DNA of 64,000 nt from Pedobacter sp. WC2423. Its GTDB lineage: Bacteria > Bacteroidota > Bacteroidia > Sphingobacteriales > Sphingobacteriaceae. The notes below the pieces were generated by a model. It did no database searches and was not told the DNA's origin. It was given only the letters and a program-made list of their open reading frames with translations. Positions within the stretch are counted from its first letter, which is position 1; each line of letters opens with the position of its first letter. The stretch lies in NCBI RefSeq assembly GCF_040822065.1, contig NZ_CP162005.1:1116001-1180000 (forward strand), in the 5' to 3' direction. Positions 8,791-17,911 of this stretch are shown piece by piece. The position numbers and the translations under genes were made by a program.

Positions 8791-10425
8791 ATGAAACATT
8801 ATATATATAAAAGCCTGATTGTCTTTGCAGGGCTGGCTGTAACTTTCTCCTGCAAAAAATCACTTGTAGAAAATAATCCCTCAGGAATTACCGCTGAAAG
8901 TGTTTATACCACGCCGGCAGGATTTGAAACGCTTGTTAACGCAGCCTATTCCTATCAGCGCTGGTGGTATGGAAAAGAAGAAGGTCATAGTATTTCTGAG
9001 ATGGGTACAGATCTTTGGATGAGTGGTGCTGGTGATATCAATACTGATTTAACCCAATATATTAACCTTCAGGGCACAAATGCTGCTATTACTACCGAAT
9101 GGCAGCAACTGTATGCGGCAGTTAATTTGTGCAATGCAGGAATAAATAAGATCGCAGGAGCAGGGCTGTCGTCCACTGCCAGGCCAATAAGAGAGGCTGA
9201 ATTAAAGTTTTTGCGTGCATTTTATTACTGGCATATCGTTGAAACCTGGGGAGGGGTTCATTTTTCATTGAATGAAACTCAGGGAGTAATCACCACGGCG
9301 AATAAAACACCTGTAGAGACCTTTAATAAGCAAATTATTGAGGACCTGTTATTTGCAGTTGCCAATCTGCCGGTTACCACAGCAGATTATGGGAGAGTGA
9401 CCAAACCTGCTGCCCAGGCCTTTTTATCAAGAATGTATCTCACACAAAAGAAAAATACAGAGGCCAGGGATATGGCTGTTGCAGTAATTAATGGTGGTTA
9501 TGGCTTTACATTATTGCCTGCCTACGCTGACCTGTGGAAAATGTCGAATCTCAAAAATAAGGAAGTTGTTTATACCGTTAATTACTCAACAAATCTATCA
9601 TTGAATGATCTTTTGGATCCGATCCTCAATCCATTAGGCCATAGCAGAGGCAGTAATAGCGGACACATGTTGTATGCGATGAAATACGACGACCAGCCAG
9701 GTATGTTGCGTGACCTTGCTAACGGAAGACCTTTTGACCGTTATATGCCTACACGTTTTCTATTGGATCTATATGATGACAATGATTCCAGGTATGAGGG
9801 TTCATTTCAAACGGTCTGGTATGCAAACGGTACGACCAGACCAGCAGGGATGAAAATAGGAGATACTGCTATTCTGACTACTAAAAAAGTATTTCCATCC
9901 ACGGGTAAAATATATAAAGTATTTGATCGCAATGCCGTTTACAATGCAAACGGAACAGTTAAGGATCAATTACATTATGTTTCTCTGAATAAATTTGCAG
10001 ATCCTGTCAGAACGAGTATCAATGAGGCACAGAGTGCAAGAGATGTCTTTGTGATTCGTTTTGCCGAGTTATATCTGATTGCTGCTGAAGCTGAATTTAA
10101 TCTGGGGAATCCGGGAGCTGCTGCAACCTACTTAAATGTGATCCGTACCAGAGCGGCTAAATCTGGTAAAGTGGCTGCCATGCAGATTACGCCAGCGCAG
10201 GTTAGCTTGGACTTTATATTAGATGAACGGGCAAGGGAGTTTGCCGGTGAGCAAATACGCTGGTTTGATTTGAAAAGAACTGGTAAATTACTGGAAAGGG
10301 TCAAAGCATTTAACCCTGATGCGAAAGGTATAACTGACTTTAACCTGATCAGGCCAATTCCCAGAACACAGATTGATGCGGTTACTAATAAAAGTGAATT
10401 CACACAGAATCCTGGGTATCAATAA
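8791..10425 (+). CDS. susD: SusD/RagB-like surface glycan-binding lipoprotein
   Basis: A 544-residue lipoprotein partner of the preceding SusC. The leader ends in a lipobox (VTFSC, Cys at about residue 21), after which KKSLVENNP is typical of SusD N-termini. Diagnostic segments are the TPR-like helices around EAELKFLRAFYYWHIVETWG and, near the C-terminus, VIRFAELYLIAAEAEFNLG and DERAREFAGEQIRWFDLKRTG. SusD forms the lid that captures glycans for the SusC barrel. It ends in a strong terminator shared with the convergent pectate lyase gene. Pectic oligosaccharide as ligand is inferred from context. Confidence 0.95.
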   Translation: MKHYIYKSLIVFAGLAVTFSCKKSLVENNPSGITAESVYTTPAGFETLVNAAYSYQRWWYGKEEGHSISEMGTDLWMSGAGDINTDLTQYINLQGTNAAITTEWQQLYAAVNLCNAGINKIAGAGLSSTARPIREAELKFLRAFYYWHIVETWGGVHFSLNETQGVITTANKTPVETFNKQIIEDLLFAVANLPVTTADYGRVTKPAAQAFLSRMYLTQKKNTEARDMAVAVINGGYGFTLLPAYADLWKMSNLKNKEVVYTVNYSTNLSLNDLLDPILNPLGHSRGSNSGHMLYAMKYDDQPGMLRDLANGRPFDRYMPTRFLLDLYDDNDSRYEGSFQTVWYANGTTRPAGMKIGDTAILTTKKVFPSTGKIYKVFDRNAVYNANGTVKDQLHYVSLNKFADPVRTSINEAQSARDVFVIRFAELYLIAAEAEFNLGNPGAAATYLNVIRTRAAKSGKVAAMQITPAQVSLDFILDERAREFAGEQIRWFDLKRTGKLLERVKAFNPDAKGITDFNLIRPIPRTQIDAVTNKSEFTQNPGYQ

Positions 10426-10506
10426 TAAATATTGAAGCCAGTGTATTACTTTAAGAGTTGAAATTTGCTCACTCTCCATTGAAGAAACAGAAAGTATTTA
10501 ACAACA

Positions 10507-10541
10507 AAGGCGGTGTAACCTTTACCAGGTTACACCGCCTT
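10507..10541. terminator. Bidirectional terminator between susD and pectate lyase
   Basis: A perfect 14-bp stem (AAGGCGGTGTAACC paired with GGTTACACCGCCTT) around a 7-base loop. It is followed on the plus strand by TATTTATTTT. The two genes converge here, so the hairpin can serve both. Confidence 0.88.
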
Positions 10542-10567
10542 ATTTATTTTAGTATTCCCGTATAAAA

Positions 10568-11686
10568 TCAGGAACAGTTATTACCAGACAGTGTAGCTCC
10601 TGCGCCACCCGATGAAGTAACTGCAGCTTTAACACTGGATGAATTCAGCGTTGAAATGCTGTAAGAAGGTGTAAATGCAGTATTACCATTGCCCAGAATA
10701 TTTCCCGTTACATTAGTAAACGTGTTATTTTTAAGCTGAACAGCTGTAGATTTATTGTCCATTAAATCTACAGGGTTCTTAACGTTTTCAAAAACGTTCG
10801 CCTCTGCCAGAATATTTGCTTCAAAACCTGCCTGTATACAGCTCTTGCTTACTGTGCTGCTAAAGTAGTTATTGACCAGGTGCACTTTACCAAACCTTAC
10901 ACGGGGCATTCTTGCTACACAGCCTTCAGCCCACCAGCAACGTACAAATGTAACACGAAGCCGGTTTCTATCAGCAGTAGCACTATCGCTTGAACCGATC
11001 AGGCCCGAAAAACGATGATCATCTGAACCACCCGAACCACCTGCTCTTGGCGGTTTTAAATAACCAAACTTGCAATTAGACACTGTAATATAATCAGAGA
11101 TATTTTTAATATCAAAGTTGCCATCAACGCCGTCTCTGAACTCACAATGGTCAACCCATACATTTGTACTTGCGTCTAATATTGCATTATCCCAGCCGTC
11201 AGTATCATAAGCGCCAGGGCCTTCGAAGATCAGGTTCCTGATGATAATATTTGTACATCTTTTAACATTAATAATACCAGAATTAGCTTTGCTTTGATCA
11301 TTGGAAACCAGTTTTGCTCCGGCAGAACCAAAGATGGTTTTTCCTGTCTGGTCCTGGAAAGAGATTCTTCCGGCATCTGGTATTATAATCGTCCCATTAA
11401 CTTGTACCACTTTCACATTAACATTTTGTATGGCAGCTTTTAAAGCTGTATAATTAGTGACTACTGTTGGCGTAGCTGTCCCGCCACCTGTAGTCCCTCC
11501 GTTTTGTGAGGCCCATCCTTGCACAGTACAAGTAGCTTCAGTTGCCGTTTTCAGCTTTGTTGCATCTAAGTTTTCTGTGCCAGCACCCGGATCTTTACTT
11601 TTCTGGCAACCAAAGGAAATAAAGGCAATGCACAAGGCCACAGCCGAAGAGGTGAGGTAGTTTACTCTCGTTTTCATGTTTTTCAT
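10568..11686 (-). CDS. Polysaccharide lyase family 1 pectate lyase, lipoprotein
   Basis: A 372-residue lipoprotein (lipobox AFISFGC, Cys27) that would cleave homogalacturonan by beta-elimination at the cell surface. PL1 signatures are visible: NVWVDHCEFRDG (residues about 175-186), the calcium-binding Asp region DGNFDIKNISDYITVSNCKF, and RMPRVRFGKVHLVNNYF (259 onward) with the conserved Arg residues of the catalytic site. Residues 35-75 are a Thr/Gly-rich linker. The first ATG gives MKNMKTR; the second, three codons in, would also work. It is convergent with susD and shares an operator-like sequence with susC, so co-regulation is likely. Its unsaturated products fit the GH105 enzyme. Confidence 0.92.
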   Translation of the reverse strand: MKNMKTRVNYLTSSAVALCIAFISFGCQKSKDPGAGTENLDATKLKTATEATCTVQGWASQNGGTTGGGTATPTVVTNYTALKAAIQNVNVKVVQVNGTIIIPDAGRISFQDQTGKTIFGSAGAKLVSNDQSKANSGIINVKRCTNIIIRNLIFEGPGAYDTDGWDNAILDASTNVWVDHCEFRDGVDGNFDIKNISDYITVSNCKFGYLKPPRAGGSGGSDDHRFSGLIGSSDSATADRNRLRVTFVRCWWAEGCVARMPRVRFGKVHLVNNYFSSTVSKSCIQAGFEANILAEANVFENVKNPVDLMDNKSTAVQLKNNTFTNVTGNILGNGNTAFTPSYSISTLNSSSVKAAVTSSGGAGATLSGNNCS

Positions 11687-11761
11687 ATTAGGTTTATAAA
11701 TGATTAACTATTAAGATAATCACTGAAAAAATGGAAAGAAGTTAAACAGAGAAATAAAAAT

Positions 11762-11789
11762 CCGCAATCGATGCCGGTAACGATTGCGG
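11762..11789 (-). terminator. Hairpin after the 131-aa secreted protein gene, overlapping an operator-like sequence
   Basis: A perfect 9-bp stem (CCGCAATCG with CGATTGCGG) around a 10-base loop. On the minus strand it is followed by ATTTTTATTT, a terminator-like tail for the gene at 11820-12215. The right arm is also part of the operator-like repeat at 11775-11788. Confidence 0.6.
11775..11788. promoter_or_regulatory. Candidate operator CGGTAACGATTGCG upstream of pectate lyase gene
   Basis: Thirteen of 14 bases match the site at 5661-5674 before susC. It lies about 90 bases upstream of the pectate lyase start. It could be a common regulator site, but it also forms part of a hairpin, so coincidence with a terminator must be considered. 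Confidence 0.4.
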
Positions 11790-11819
11790 AGAATAAAAAG
11801 GGTACTGACCGGAACTAAA

Positions 11820-12215
11820 TTAGTTCATATTGATCTTCACAACCTTATCCAGTTCGATTGCTGAAACCTCAATAAGCTCAGGGCCAAGTTCTAACGGATA
11901 ACCATTAACCTTCTTGCCTGTTATAATGACTTTTTTGCCAACAAACTTATTCAGGTTTATCTTTTTGCCCGCCTTTAATGCAAAAATAGTTTCCGGTTCA
12001 TTCAGCTCAGCAGATAAAGACTCGCCTTTCAGCACATGCGTGCCATACTGGTAAGCAGTCACTCCTTGTTTTTGCAATACACCAGCCCAATAATACGTGG
12101 CTTGTTTAGTACGATTGATTTTTGACTTTTGAGGGGCAAACTTCTTTTGAGCAAAAGAAGTCCCGGAAGAAAGGCAGATTAACAGGGCTGCTGATAAGGT
12201 AAGTAGATACTTCAT
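11820..12215 (-). CDS. Small secreted protein of unknown function
   Basis: A 131-residue protein with a clear signal peptide (MKYLLTLSAALLICLSSGTSFAQ). The mature part is rich in Lys and short beta-strands, with segments such as GKKINLNKFVGKKVIITGKK that look like a small OB-like beta-barrel, but I do not recognise a named family. It is transcribed toward the pectate lyase gene, separated by 133 bases and a terminator-like hairpin, and divergent from the esterase gene. No catalytic motif is visible. A periplasmic binding or accessory role in the pectin region is possible but unsupported. Confidence 0.7.
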   Translation of the reverse strand: MKYLLTLSAALLICLSSGTSFAQKKFAPQKSKINRTKQATYYWAGVLQKQGVTAYQYGTHVLKGESLSAELNEPETIFALKAGKKINLNKFVGKKVIITGKKVNGYPLELGPELIEVSAIELDKVVKINMN

Positions 12216-12351
12216 ATGGATGAAATTGATGGAAGATTAGGTGTGTTTATTGTCCTTAAACGCTAAAGATTATAATTACGCTACAAGATTGACAATTAAA
12301 AAACACTAGCAGGAGTAACATTTCTCCGGATATCCAGTCTATTCAATAACA

Positions 12352-13884
12352 ATGAAAATCAAAAACAAATTCCGCTTCTTTTTTGTGCTGATCTTAATGA
12401 TTGGGTGTCTGATAGATATAGCTAAGGCTCAGGATACTGTCATTAGAGAAATTGATTATGGAATACTTGATTCCTTAAACTCAAACCTGCTGAAGGAAAA
12501 AAGAATGGTAGAGATATTTCTTCCCCAGGATTATAAATCGGGCAGCGATCGTAAATATGATGTACTCTATGTGCTGGATGGCGGTAACTGGAATACAGGT
12601 TTGATCAAAGACGCCCAACATTTTTTAGAAGGAACTTCTTTTATGCCCTCCACAATTATCGTTAGTGTTTTGGGCATCGACCGCAATAAAGATCTGAGTC
12701 CAACTCGTGTTGATGGTTGGGCAACCTCAGGCGGGGCAGATAAATTTCTGGGTTTTCTCAAAAATGAACTTATCCCTTATATTAACAGAAAATATCCTTC
12801 AAATGGTGACAATACACTTTGGGGACACTCATTAGGCGGTTTGTTTGTTACTTATGCCTTATTAAATGAACCGCAAACTTTTAAATCGTATATCGCAGTT
12901 GATCCGAGTCTTTGGTGGGACAAATGTTATATACAAAAAATTGCATCCAGTAAATTGCCTGGACTAGCAGGTTTAGCGCTCACACTTTTTATAAGTGGCA
13001 GAGAAGGCGAAGAAGGTAAAGTAATGAAAATTGATACCATGAATACTATTCTTAAAAAATATGCCCCTGCGGGATTAACCTGGAAAAGTATAGCTTACCC
13101 CAATGAAACACATAATTCAATAAGGCTGAAAAGCACCTATGACGGGTTAAAATTCTGCTATGCCGGCTTTAATAATAAAGCACAATTTCGTCCTATGAAT
13201 GGTATTATACTGAAAGATAAACCTTTTAAAATATGGTTTTTTAATGATACCACAACTGTGCATTATACCCTTGACGGAACAATACCTACAATTTTATCTG
13301 ATAAAATGCAGCATGAACTGACTTTAAATACTGCGGCAAAGGTCACTACCGAAAATTTTACTGCCAGGGCCCGTTATAATCACACCGTAACAGGAGATTT
13401 TGCAGCAGGAAAAATTCTGCCTCCTGTTTCAAAACAGAAAAATGTAAAACCAGGTGGTTTTAATTATGCTTATTACGAAGGTAAATGGGCGAATTGGCCA
13501 GACTTTAAAAACTTGAAAAACCCAGTGAAAGCAGGAATTACAAATGGTGATTTTAAGCTGGATAAAATCCAGAAAAAAGACAATATTGCTGTAATTATTG
13601 ATGGACAACTGGAAAGTAAAGAAGAAGGATACTATATATTTATTTTAGAGAACGGTGAAGAAGCAAACCTATATCTTTGCAATCGCTTATTAATGCGAAT
13701 AACTGATTCTAATAGCAAATTGTGCACATATATGGTACCACTAACTAAAGGGTTTTATCCGTTTCGTATAGAATCTTTCCATAAAGAGGAAGGTTATAAA
13801 TTGAAGCTAAGTTATCTTACACCAGGCATTACGCATAAAAAAAATGGTATTCCGATACCATTGGATCTTCAATATGGCCATTAA
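12352..13884 (+). CDS. Secreted esterase (esterase D/enterochelin-esterase fold) with PA14-like C-terminal domain
   Basis: A 510-residue secreted protein, signal peptide ending near AKAQD. Residues about 35-280 are an alpha/beta-hydrolase of the esterase-D-like family: VLYVLDGGNW, then the nucleophile elbow WGHSLGGLF with Ser160, and a His in YPNETHNSIR as the likely catalytic base. Residues 290-345 contain VHYTLDGTIPT, typical of a chitobiase C-terminal-like beta domain. Residues about 360-505 resemble a PA14 domain (YYEGKW, DNIAVIIDGQLESKEEGYYIF), often carbohydrate-binding. In this region a deacetylase or feruloyl esterase acting on decorated pectin is plausible, but the substrate is not shown by sequence. 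Confidence 0.82.
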   Translation: MKIKNKFRFFFVLILMIGCLIDIAKAQDTVIREIDYGILDSLNSNLLKEKRMVEIFLPQDYKSGSDRKYDVLYVLDGGNWNTGLIKDAQHFLEGTSFMPSTIIVSVLGIDRNKDLSPTRVDGWATSGGADKFLGFLKNELIPYINRKYPSNGDNTLWGHSLGGLFVTYALLNEPQTFKSYIAVDPSLWWDKCYIQKIASSKLPGLAGLALTLFISGREGEEGKVMKIDTMNTILKKYAPAGLTWKSIAYPNETHNSIRLKSTYDGLKFCYAGFNNKAQFRPMNGIILKDKPFKIWFFNDTTTVHYTLDGTIPTILSDKMQHELTLNTAAKVTTENFTARARYNHTVTGDFAAGKILPPVSKQKNVKPGGFNYAYYEGKWANWPDFKNLKNPVKAGITNGDFKLDKIQKKDNIAVIIDGQLESKEEGYYIFILENGEEANLYLCNRLLMRITDSNSKLCTYMVPLTKGFYPFRIESFHKEEGYKLKLSYLTPGITHKKNGIPIPLDLQYGH

Positions 13885-13908
13885 ATGTTCCAGCTAAAAA
13901 TATAAATC

Positions 13909-14268
13909 ATGATTAAAACCTATTTAATGTATACTGGTGAGGACGGTGATTCTCATTTTAAAATTGGTAGTATAGCTGAAGGGGCGCTTGTTAAAGCCGA
14001 CCACGTTCTTTTTAAGGAAAGTCCTGCTCATTCTACCTTTGACTGGCATAATGCGCCTATACCACAGTATGTGATCACCCTGTCAGGTATACTCGAATTT
14101 ACTATGAAAAATGGCGAGACTTTTATCCTTCATCCAGGGGATATTCTGTTAGCTACTGATCATACCGGAACAGGGCACAAATGGAGATTATTGAATGATG
14201 AACCCTGGAAACGTGTTTATGCGATCTTTGAGGAAGGTGCAGACACTCATTTTATCCCTGACAACTGA
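13909..14268 (+). CDS. Cupin-domain protein
   Basis: A 119-residue single-domain cupin, only 24 bases after the esterase gene and so probably co-transcribed. The two cupin motifs are recognisable: the first is reduced (PQYVITLSGILEFTMKNGE) and the second is HPGDILLATDHTGTGH, with His residues available for metal binding. Such small cupins can be isomerases, epimerases or sensors; no specific family can be assigned. A role in sugar or uronate handling is a guess from the neighbours. Confidence 0.8.
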   Translation: MIKTYLMYTGEDGDSHFKIGSIAEGALVKADHVLFKESPAHSTFDWHNAPIPQYVITLSGILEFTMKNGETFILHPGDILLATDHTGTGHKWRLLNDEPWKRVYAIFEEGADTHFIPDN

Positions 14269-14314
14269 TAATTTTATTTGTACATCCGGCTATCATTGGC
14301 AGAGAAAATGAAAA

Positions 14315-15796
14315 TCATCTGATCAGCTCTTTCAGAATTTGAACACTGCTGCTCAATTCATCTTTAGTAGAAGAAGCAAAACCAAGTCTTATCCCATTTG
14401 CATTAAAATCGGGGTAAATATGTGCCTTCCCATCAGCTAAATATAAACCTTTCTGATGGGCATTTTTAGCCAGTTTTTCCAGGTTAATTGAAGTGTCAAA
14501 CATGGTCCATACCGACATGCCGCCTTCAGGTAGGGTAAAGTTTACAGCGCCTTTCAACTCTTTATACAGTAAGCCGCAAAAAAAATCTCTCTTTTCCTGA
14601 TATATAGTTAATGTTTTCCTTAAATAACGTTGTATCGTGCCGTCATTCAATAAATCAGCCATTGCATTGTCCAGCACATGGTCACCTTGTCTATCTAACA
14701 ATATCCGGACTCCCGCCAGCTGTTCGATGACGTTTTTTGCTGCGACCAGGTACCCCATTCGAAAAGCCGGAGAAAAACTTTTACTGAAAGATCCGCAATA
14801 AATGACCATTCCGTTTTCATCTGCACTGGCCAGTGGTAACAGCGGACGGTGTTTAAAATGGAAATCAAAATCATAGTCATCTTCAAAAATGATAAAACCA
14901 TATTCATTAGCCAGCCTGAGCAGTTCCAATCGCCGGTCAATTCTTAAAGATACTGTTGTAGGATATTGGTGATGGGGTGTCACATATACCATTCTTATTT
15001 TTTGTTGCCGACAAACCTTACGAAGTTCATCTACGATCAGGCCATGTTCGTCTACAGGAACGCCGATATGTTTAGCACCTGCGTGCAGAAAATTATGTTC
15101 AGCTCTTTTCCATCCGGGAATTTCAGAAACAACTACATCGCCAGGGCTGATCAAAGCATTACAAACCAGGTTAATTCCCATCAAGGTACCTCTTACTGAA
15201 AGTATATTGTCAGCGGTTGTTTTCAGTCCTCTTGTTTCATTGAGATAATCGGATAAAGCTTGCCTGTAAGCAGACGGGCCTGCAGGATTTCCATAGCTAC
15301 CAAATTTATGATACAACCCACTTCTTTCAAGCTGATTCCGGTAAGCCCGGTAAAATTCTTTTAATGGTGAAAATCTGGGGTCAGGATAACCATCATCTAA
15401 ATGCAGCTCCGTGACAATAGCATCTCCGGAACGCTCTGGATAACTGATGGAAGGTACAGTAAAGCCAGCTATCTTTTGTGGTGCATGAACCAATTCGCTG
15501 CCCAGAGCAGCCGGTATATGATCAGCAATATGTTTGGAAACAAAAGTACCACTGCCTGTTGTGCTTTCCAGCCATCCCTGCATTTGCAATTCGGCATAAG
15601 CTTTGGAAACTGTGATACGATTGATATTTAGTAAATCAGAAAGATCTCTGGTACTCAGCAGTTTCTGGCCAGACTGAAGCTGACCGTTTTTAATAGATAA
15701 AAGTATGGCATCGGCCAGTTGCAGGTATACCGATCTTGGCAATAAAGAATCCAGCGTAATACTTTCAAAAATCTGTCGTAAAAATGGACTATTCAT
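14315..15796 (-). CDS. MocR/PdxR-type regulator (GntR helix-turn-helix fused to aminotransferase-like domain)
   Basis: A 493-residue transcription factor. Residues about 15-90 are a GntR winged helix (LSTRDLSDLLNINRITVSKAYAELQMQGWL). Residues about 130-490 are a class I aminotransferase fold with the PLP-binding Lys at 339 in YCGSFSKSFSPAFRMGYLV and the motif FIIFEDDYDFDF. MocR proteins sense PLP or amino compounds and control vitamin B6, GABA or transporter genes. It is divergent from a GNAT acetyltransferase gene with 67 bases between starts, so that gene is the likely target. The effector cannot be told from sequence. Confidence 0.93.
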   Translation of the reverse strand: MNSPFLRQIFESITLDSLLPRSVYLQLADAILLSIKNGQLQSGQKLLSTRDLSDLLNINRITVSKAYAELQMQGWLESTTGSGTFVSKHIADHIPAALGSELVHAPQKIAGFTVPSISYPERSGDAIVTELHLDDGYPDPRFSPLKEFYRAYRNQLERSGLYHKFGSYGNPAGPSAYRQALSDYLNETRGLKTTADNILSVRGTLMGINLVCNALISPGDVVVSEIPGWKRAEHNFLHAGAKHIGVPVDEHGLIVDELRKVCRQQKIRMVYVTPHHQYPTTVSLRIDRRLELLRLANEYGFIIFEDDYDFDFHFKHRPLLPLASADENGMVIYCGSFSKSFSPAFRMGYLVAAKNVIEQLAGVRILLDRQGDHVLDNAMADLLNDGTIQRYLRKTLTIYQEKRDFFCGLLYKELKGAVNFTLPEGGMSVWTMFDTSINLEKLAKNAHQKGLYLADGKAHIYPDFNANGIRLGFASSTKDELSSSVQILKELIR

Positions 15797-15836
15797 TATC
15801 TTTTAATTGGACTATCAAGGTAAGCCAATATACCAT

Positions 15837-15844
15837 TAAGTTTG
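15837..15844 (+). promoter_or_regulatory. Bacteroidota -7 element TAAGTTTG before the GNAT gene
   Basis: Exact match to the TAnnTTTG consensus of Bacteroidota housekeeping promoters, 19 bases before the start codon. No well-spaced -33 TTTG is present, only a TTG at 15807. It sits in the 67-base gap shared with the divergent MocR regulator. Confidence 0.4.
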
Positions 15845-15863
15845 TACTGTTTAACCGAATAAA

Positions 15864-16391
15864 ATGAAGACTATCACCATAAGTAAAGCTACAATTGAAA
15901 ATAAAGAAACTGTACAGCTCATCGGCAGGCAAACTTTTCTGGAAACTTTTTCAACAAACAACACTGAACAGGACATGAAAAATTATCTGGAAGAAAGTTT
16001 CAGTGATCAGCAAATAAGTTCAGAACTGGCAAATTCAGATTCGCTCTTTTTTATTGCATGGGAAGATGAAAATCCTATAGGATACCTGAAATTAAACATC
16101 GGTCAGGCACAGACTGAATTACAGGACAATACAGGACTGGAGATTGAACGTATTTATGTCAAAAAGATTTTTCATGGTAAAAAAGTAGGTCAGCTGCTTT
16201 ATGACAAAGCATTGGAAATAGCAAAGTTTCAACAGAAAGCCTATATCTGGTTGGGTGTATGGGAGCAAAATCCGCGTGCAATCAGGTTTTACGAAAAGAA
16301 TGGCTTTATCGCTTTTGACAAACACATCTTCAAAATGGGCACAGATGAACAAACAGATATCATGATGAAAAAGTCATTACAGATCGTTTAA
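15864..16391 (+). CDS. GNAT family N-acetyltransferase
   Basis: A 175-residue cytoplasmic acetyltransferase. The acetyl-CoA-binding motif A is IERIYVKKIFHGKKVGQLLY, followed by the motif B region VWEQNPRAIRFYEKNGF that is standard in GNAT enzymes. The acceptor is not known. The gene is divergent from the MocR regulator and is its likely target. Its last 32 bases overlap the 3' end of the convergent DUF4236 gene, with no terminator between. Confidence 0.9.
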   Translation: MKTITISKATIENKETVQLIGRQTFLETFSTNNTEQDMKNYLEESFSDQQISSELANSDSLFFIAWEDENPIGYLKLNIGQAQTELQDNTGLEIERIYVKKIFHGKKVGQLLYDKALEIAKFQQKAYIWLGVWEQNPRAIRFYEKNGFIAFDKHIFKMGTDEQTDIMMKKSLQIV

Positions 16392-17391
16392 TTGCTATTT
16401 GATATTCCTTAAATACGTTGCTGAATTCTTCAGTAAACTCATAGTTGCTAAATTCATATTCCTCATTTAACCCGGTGTGAGTTGATAATGTGATTTCACC
16501 GTACCTGATTATTGGAATTTGATAATTGTCATTGAATCGTTTATCTGGTGTACCATTTTTATTAACTCTGGCCCATGTTTTATCAATTATTTTTGAGTCG
16601 GCAGGAACAGTAGCTGTCTCTGTGAAGCGTACAGCGCGCTGTTGTAAGTTGATTTCGTCAATGCCGATAATTTCAAAATCTGCCGGGTTATGATGTATGA
16701 TTATAAAACCCGGATAGCAATACAAGTCTGCTCCATTTGCATTTTCGAAATAAAGCGCTTCAATATTTGATCTCAGGCCGGGAACTGACCTGAACGAGCA
16801 TTTGACCTCCTGTTTATTGACGATGGTACTTGCTGAAGAACGCGCGACTACACGGTCTTGAAAATGTGCGCTTGTAATATCCCAGATTTTATGACTGGTT
16901 GCTAATTTCTTAAATGCGTTAACCAGCTTGTCATGCTTTTCTTTCATTTCTGAGTCAAAATCAATATCAAGTTTTACGTAACAATTTTCAATTACTGTCT
17001 TGGTCTGATGAATTGCTTCTTTTTGCAGCTCAATATCTGCCGCCAGGTTCTCAGGGATACGCTTAATAAACAGCCCATAAAGAAATATAAAGCTGAGCAT
17101 ACGCTTCAATTTTGAAGTTCCTAAAGTTGTCTGTATGCTTAACAGATCATGCGCTAATTCTTTTTTTTGCTGATGAGCCAGAACGATTACTTCTTTTATA
17201 CCTTGCCTGTCCTGACTGGTTATTTTATGGATATCTGCACTAAAAATATTGCTGGTGGAGGCAAAAGGTGTTGTATAGGAGTGAGGTATATTTGCTCCTT
17301 TAGTACCAATTGAAGTCGATATACCACTTTTGCTTAAGTTTAAATGTATTACAGGAATGATTTTTAAGCGTTTGTGAAAACTCCAGGCCAT
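16360..17391 (-). CDS. DUF4236-containing protein
   Basis: A 343-residue protein starting MAWSFHKRLKIIPVIHLNLSKSGISTSIGTKGANI..., the hallmark of the DUF4236 domain (about residues 1-45). The remainder is a helical region (residues 70-180, one hydrophobic stretch near MLSFIFLYGLFI) followed by a beta-rich part without a recognised family. Function is unknown; DUF4236 proteins are scattered widely among bacteria. The 3' end overlaps the GNAT gene by 32 bases on the opposite strand. Confidence 0.8.
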   Translation of the reverse strand: MAWSFHKRLKIIPVIHLNLSKSGISTSIGTKGANIPHSYTTPFASTSNIFSADIHKITSQDRQGIKEVIVLAHQQKKELAHDLLSIQTTLGTSKLKRMLSFIFLYGLFIKRIPENLAADIELQKEAIHQTKTVIENCYVKLDIDFDSEMKEKHDKLVNAFKKLATSHKIWDITSAHFQDRVVARSSASTIVNKQEVKCSFRSVPGLRSNIEALYFENANGADLYCYPGFIIIHHNPADFEIIGIDEINLQQRAVRFTETATVPADSKIIDKTWARVNKNGTPDKRFNDNYQIPIIRYGEITLSTHTGLNEEYEFSNYEFTEEFSNVFKEYQIAIKRSVMTFSS

Positions 17392-17489
17392 ATTTTTTAG
17401 AATTACAGGTTGATTTATTCTTCAAAAATATAAAGCACTAGTTTGATTTTTTTACGGAAAACCATAAAACACAAGACTATTTTTTCAAA

Positions 17490-17497
17490 TACTTTTG
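17490..17497 (+). promoter_or_regulatory. Possible -7 element TACTTTTG
   Basis: Matches TAnnTTTG and lies 46 bases before the start of the 122-residue gene. No -33 element at proper spacing was found, so this is weak. Confidence 0.3.
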
Positions 17498-17542
17498 CTG
17501 CTGTTTAATATGTGTTTTAATCAAAAACCTTAGCTTTACCCC

Positions 17543-17911
17543 ATGAAAACAAGCGAATTAAGAATCGGAAATTACGTTAAAACTTTAGCTGGAAATGATC
17601 CGGTAAAAGTAGAATCTATTCATAACAAAGGCATTAATACTCATATTGACACAGAAGAAATCCTTCCTGTCCCGATTACTGAAAACTGGCTGGTTAATCA
17701 TTTTGGCTTTAAAAATAATGGCCAGGGTTATTATCAGCATCCGGAATTCAACTTTTTTTTATATCACGTTGCAGAAGATGAATATTTCGATTGTTACAAA
17801 CAAGTACCCGCAAATGACGAAACAGGAGATTTTAAAACAATGCAACATATTCATAAATTACAAAACCTGTTTTTTGAATTGTTTGAGGAAGAATTAACCA
17901 TTCAGGATTAA
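17543..17911 (+). CDS. Small protein with LRIGNYV motif, unknown function
   Basis: A 122-residue acidic protein that opens with MKTSELRIGNYVKTLAGN. I associate this opening with small proteins of unknown function in Bacteroidota genomes and their phages. The C-terminal part is helical and Glu-rich (HKLQNLFFELFEEEL). No signal peptide or catalytic motif is seen. Its stop codon directly abuts the stop of the convergent 739-residue gene (no bases between), so the two transcripts must read into each other. Confidence 0.72.
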   Translation: MKTSELRIGNYVKTLAGNDPVKVESIHNKGINTHIDTEEILPVPITENWLVNHFGFKNNGQGYYQHPEFNFFLYHVAEDEYFDCYKQVPANDETGDFKTMQHIHKLQNLFFELFEEELTIQD

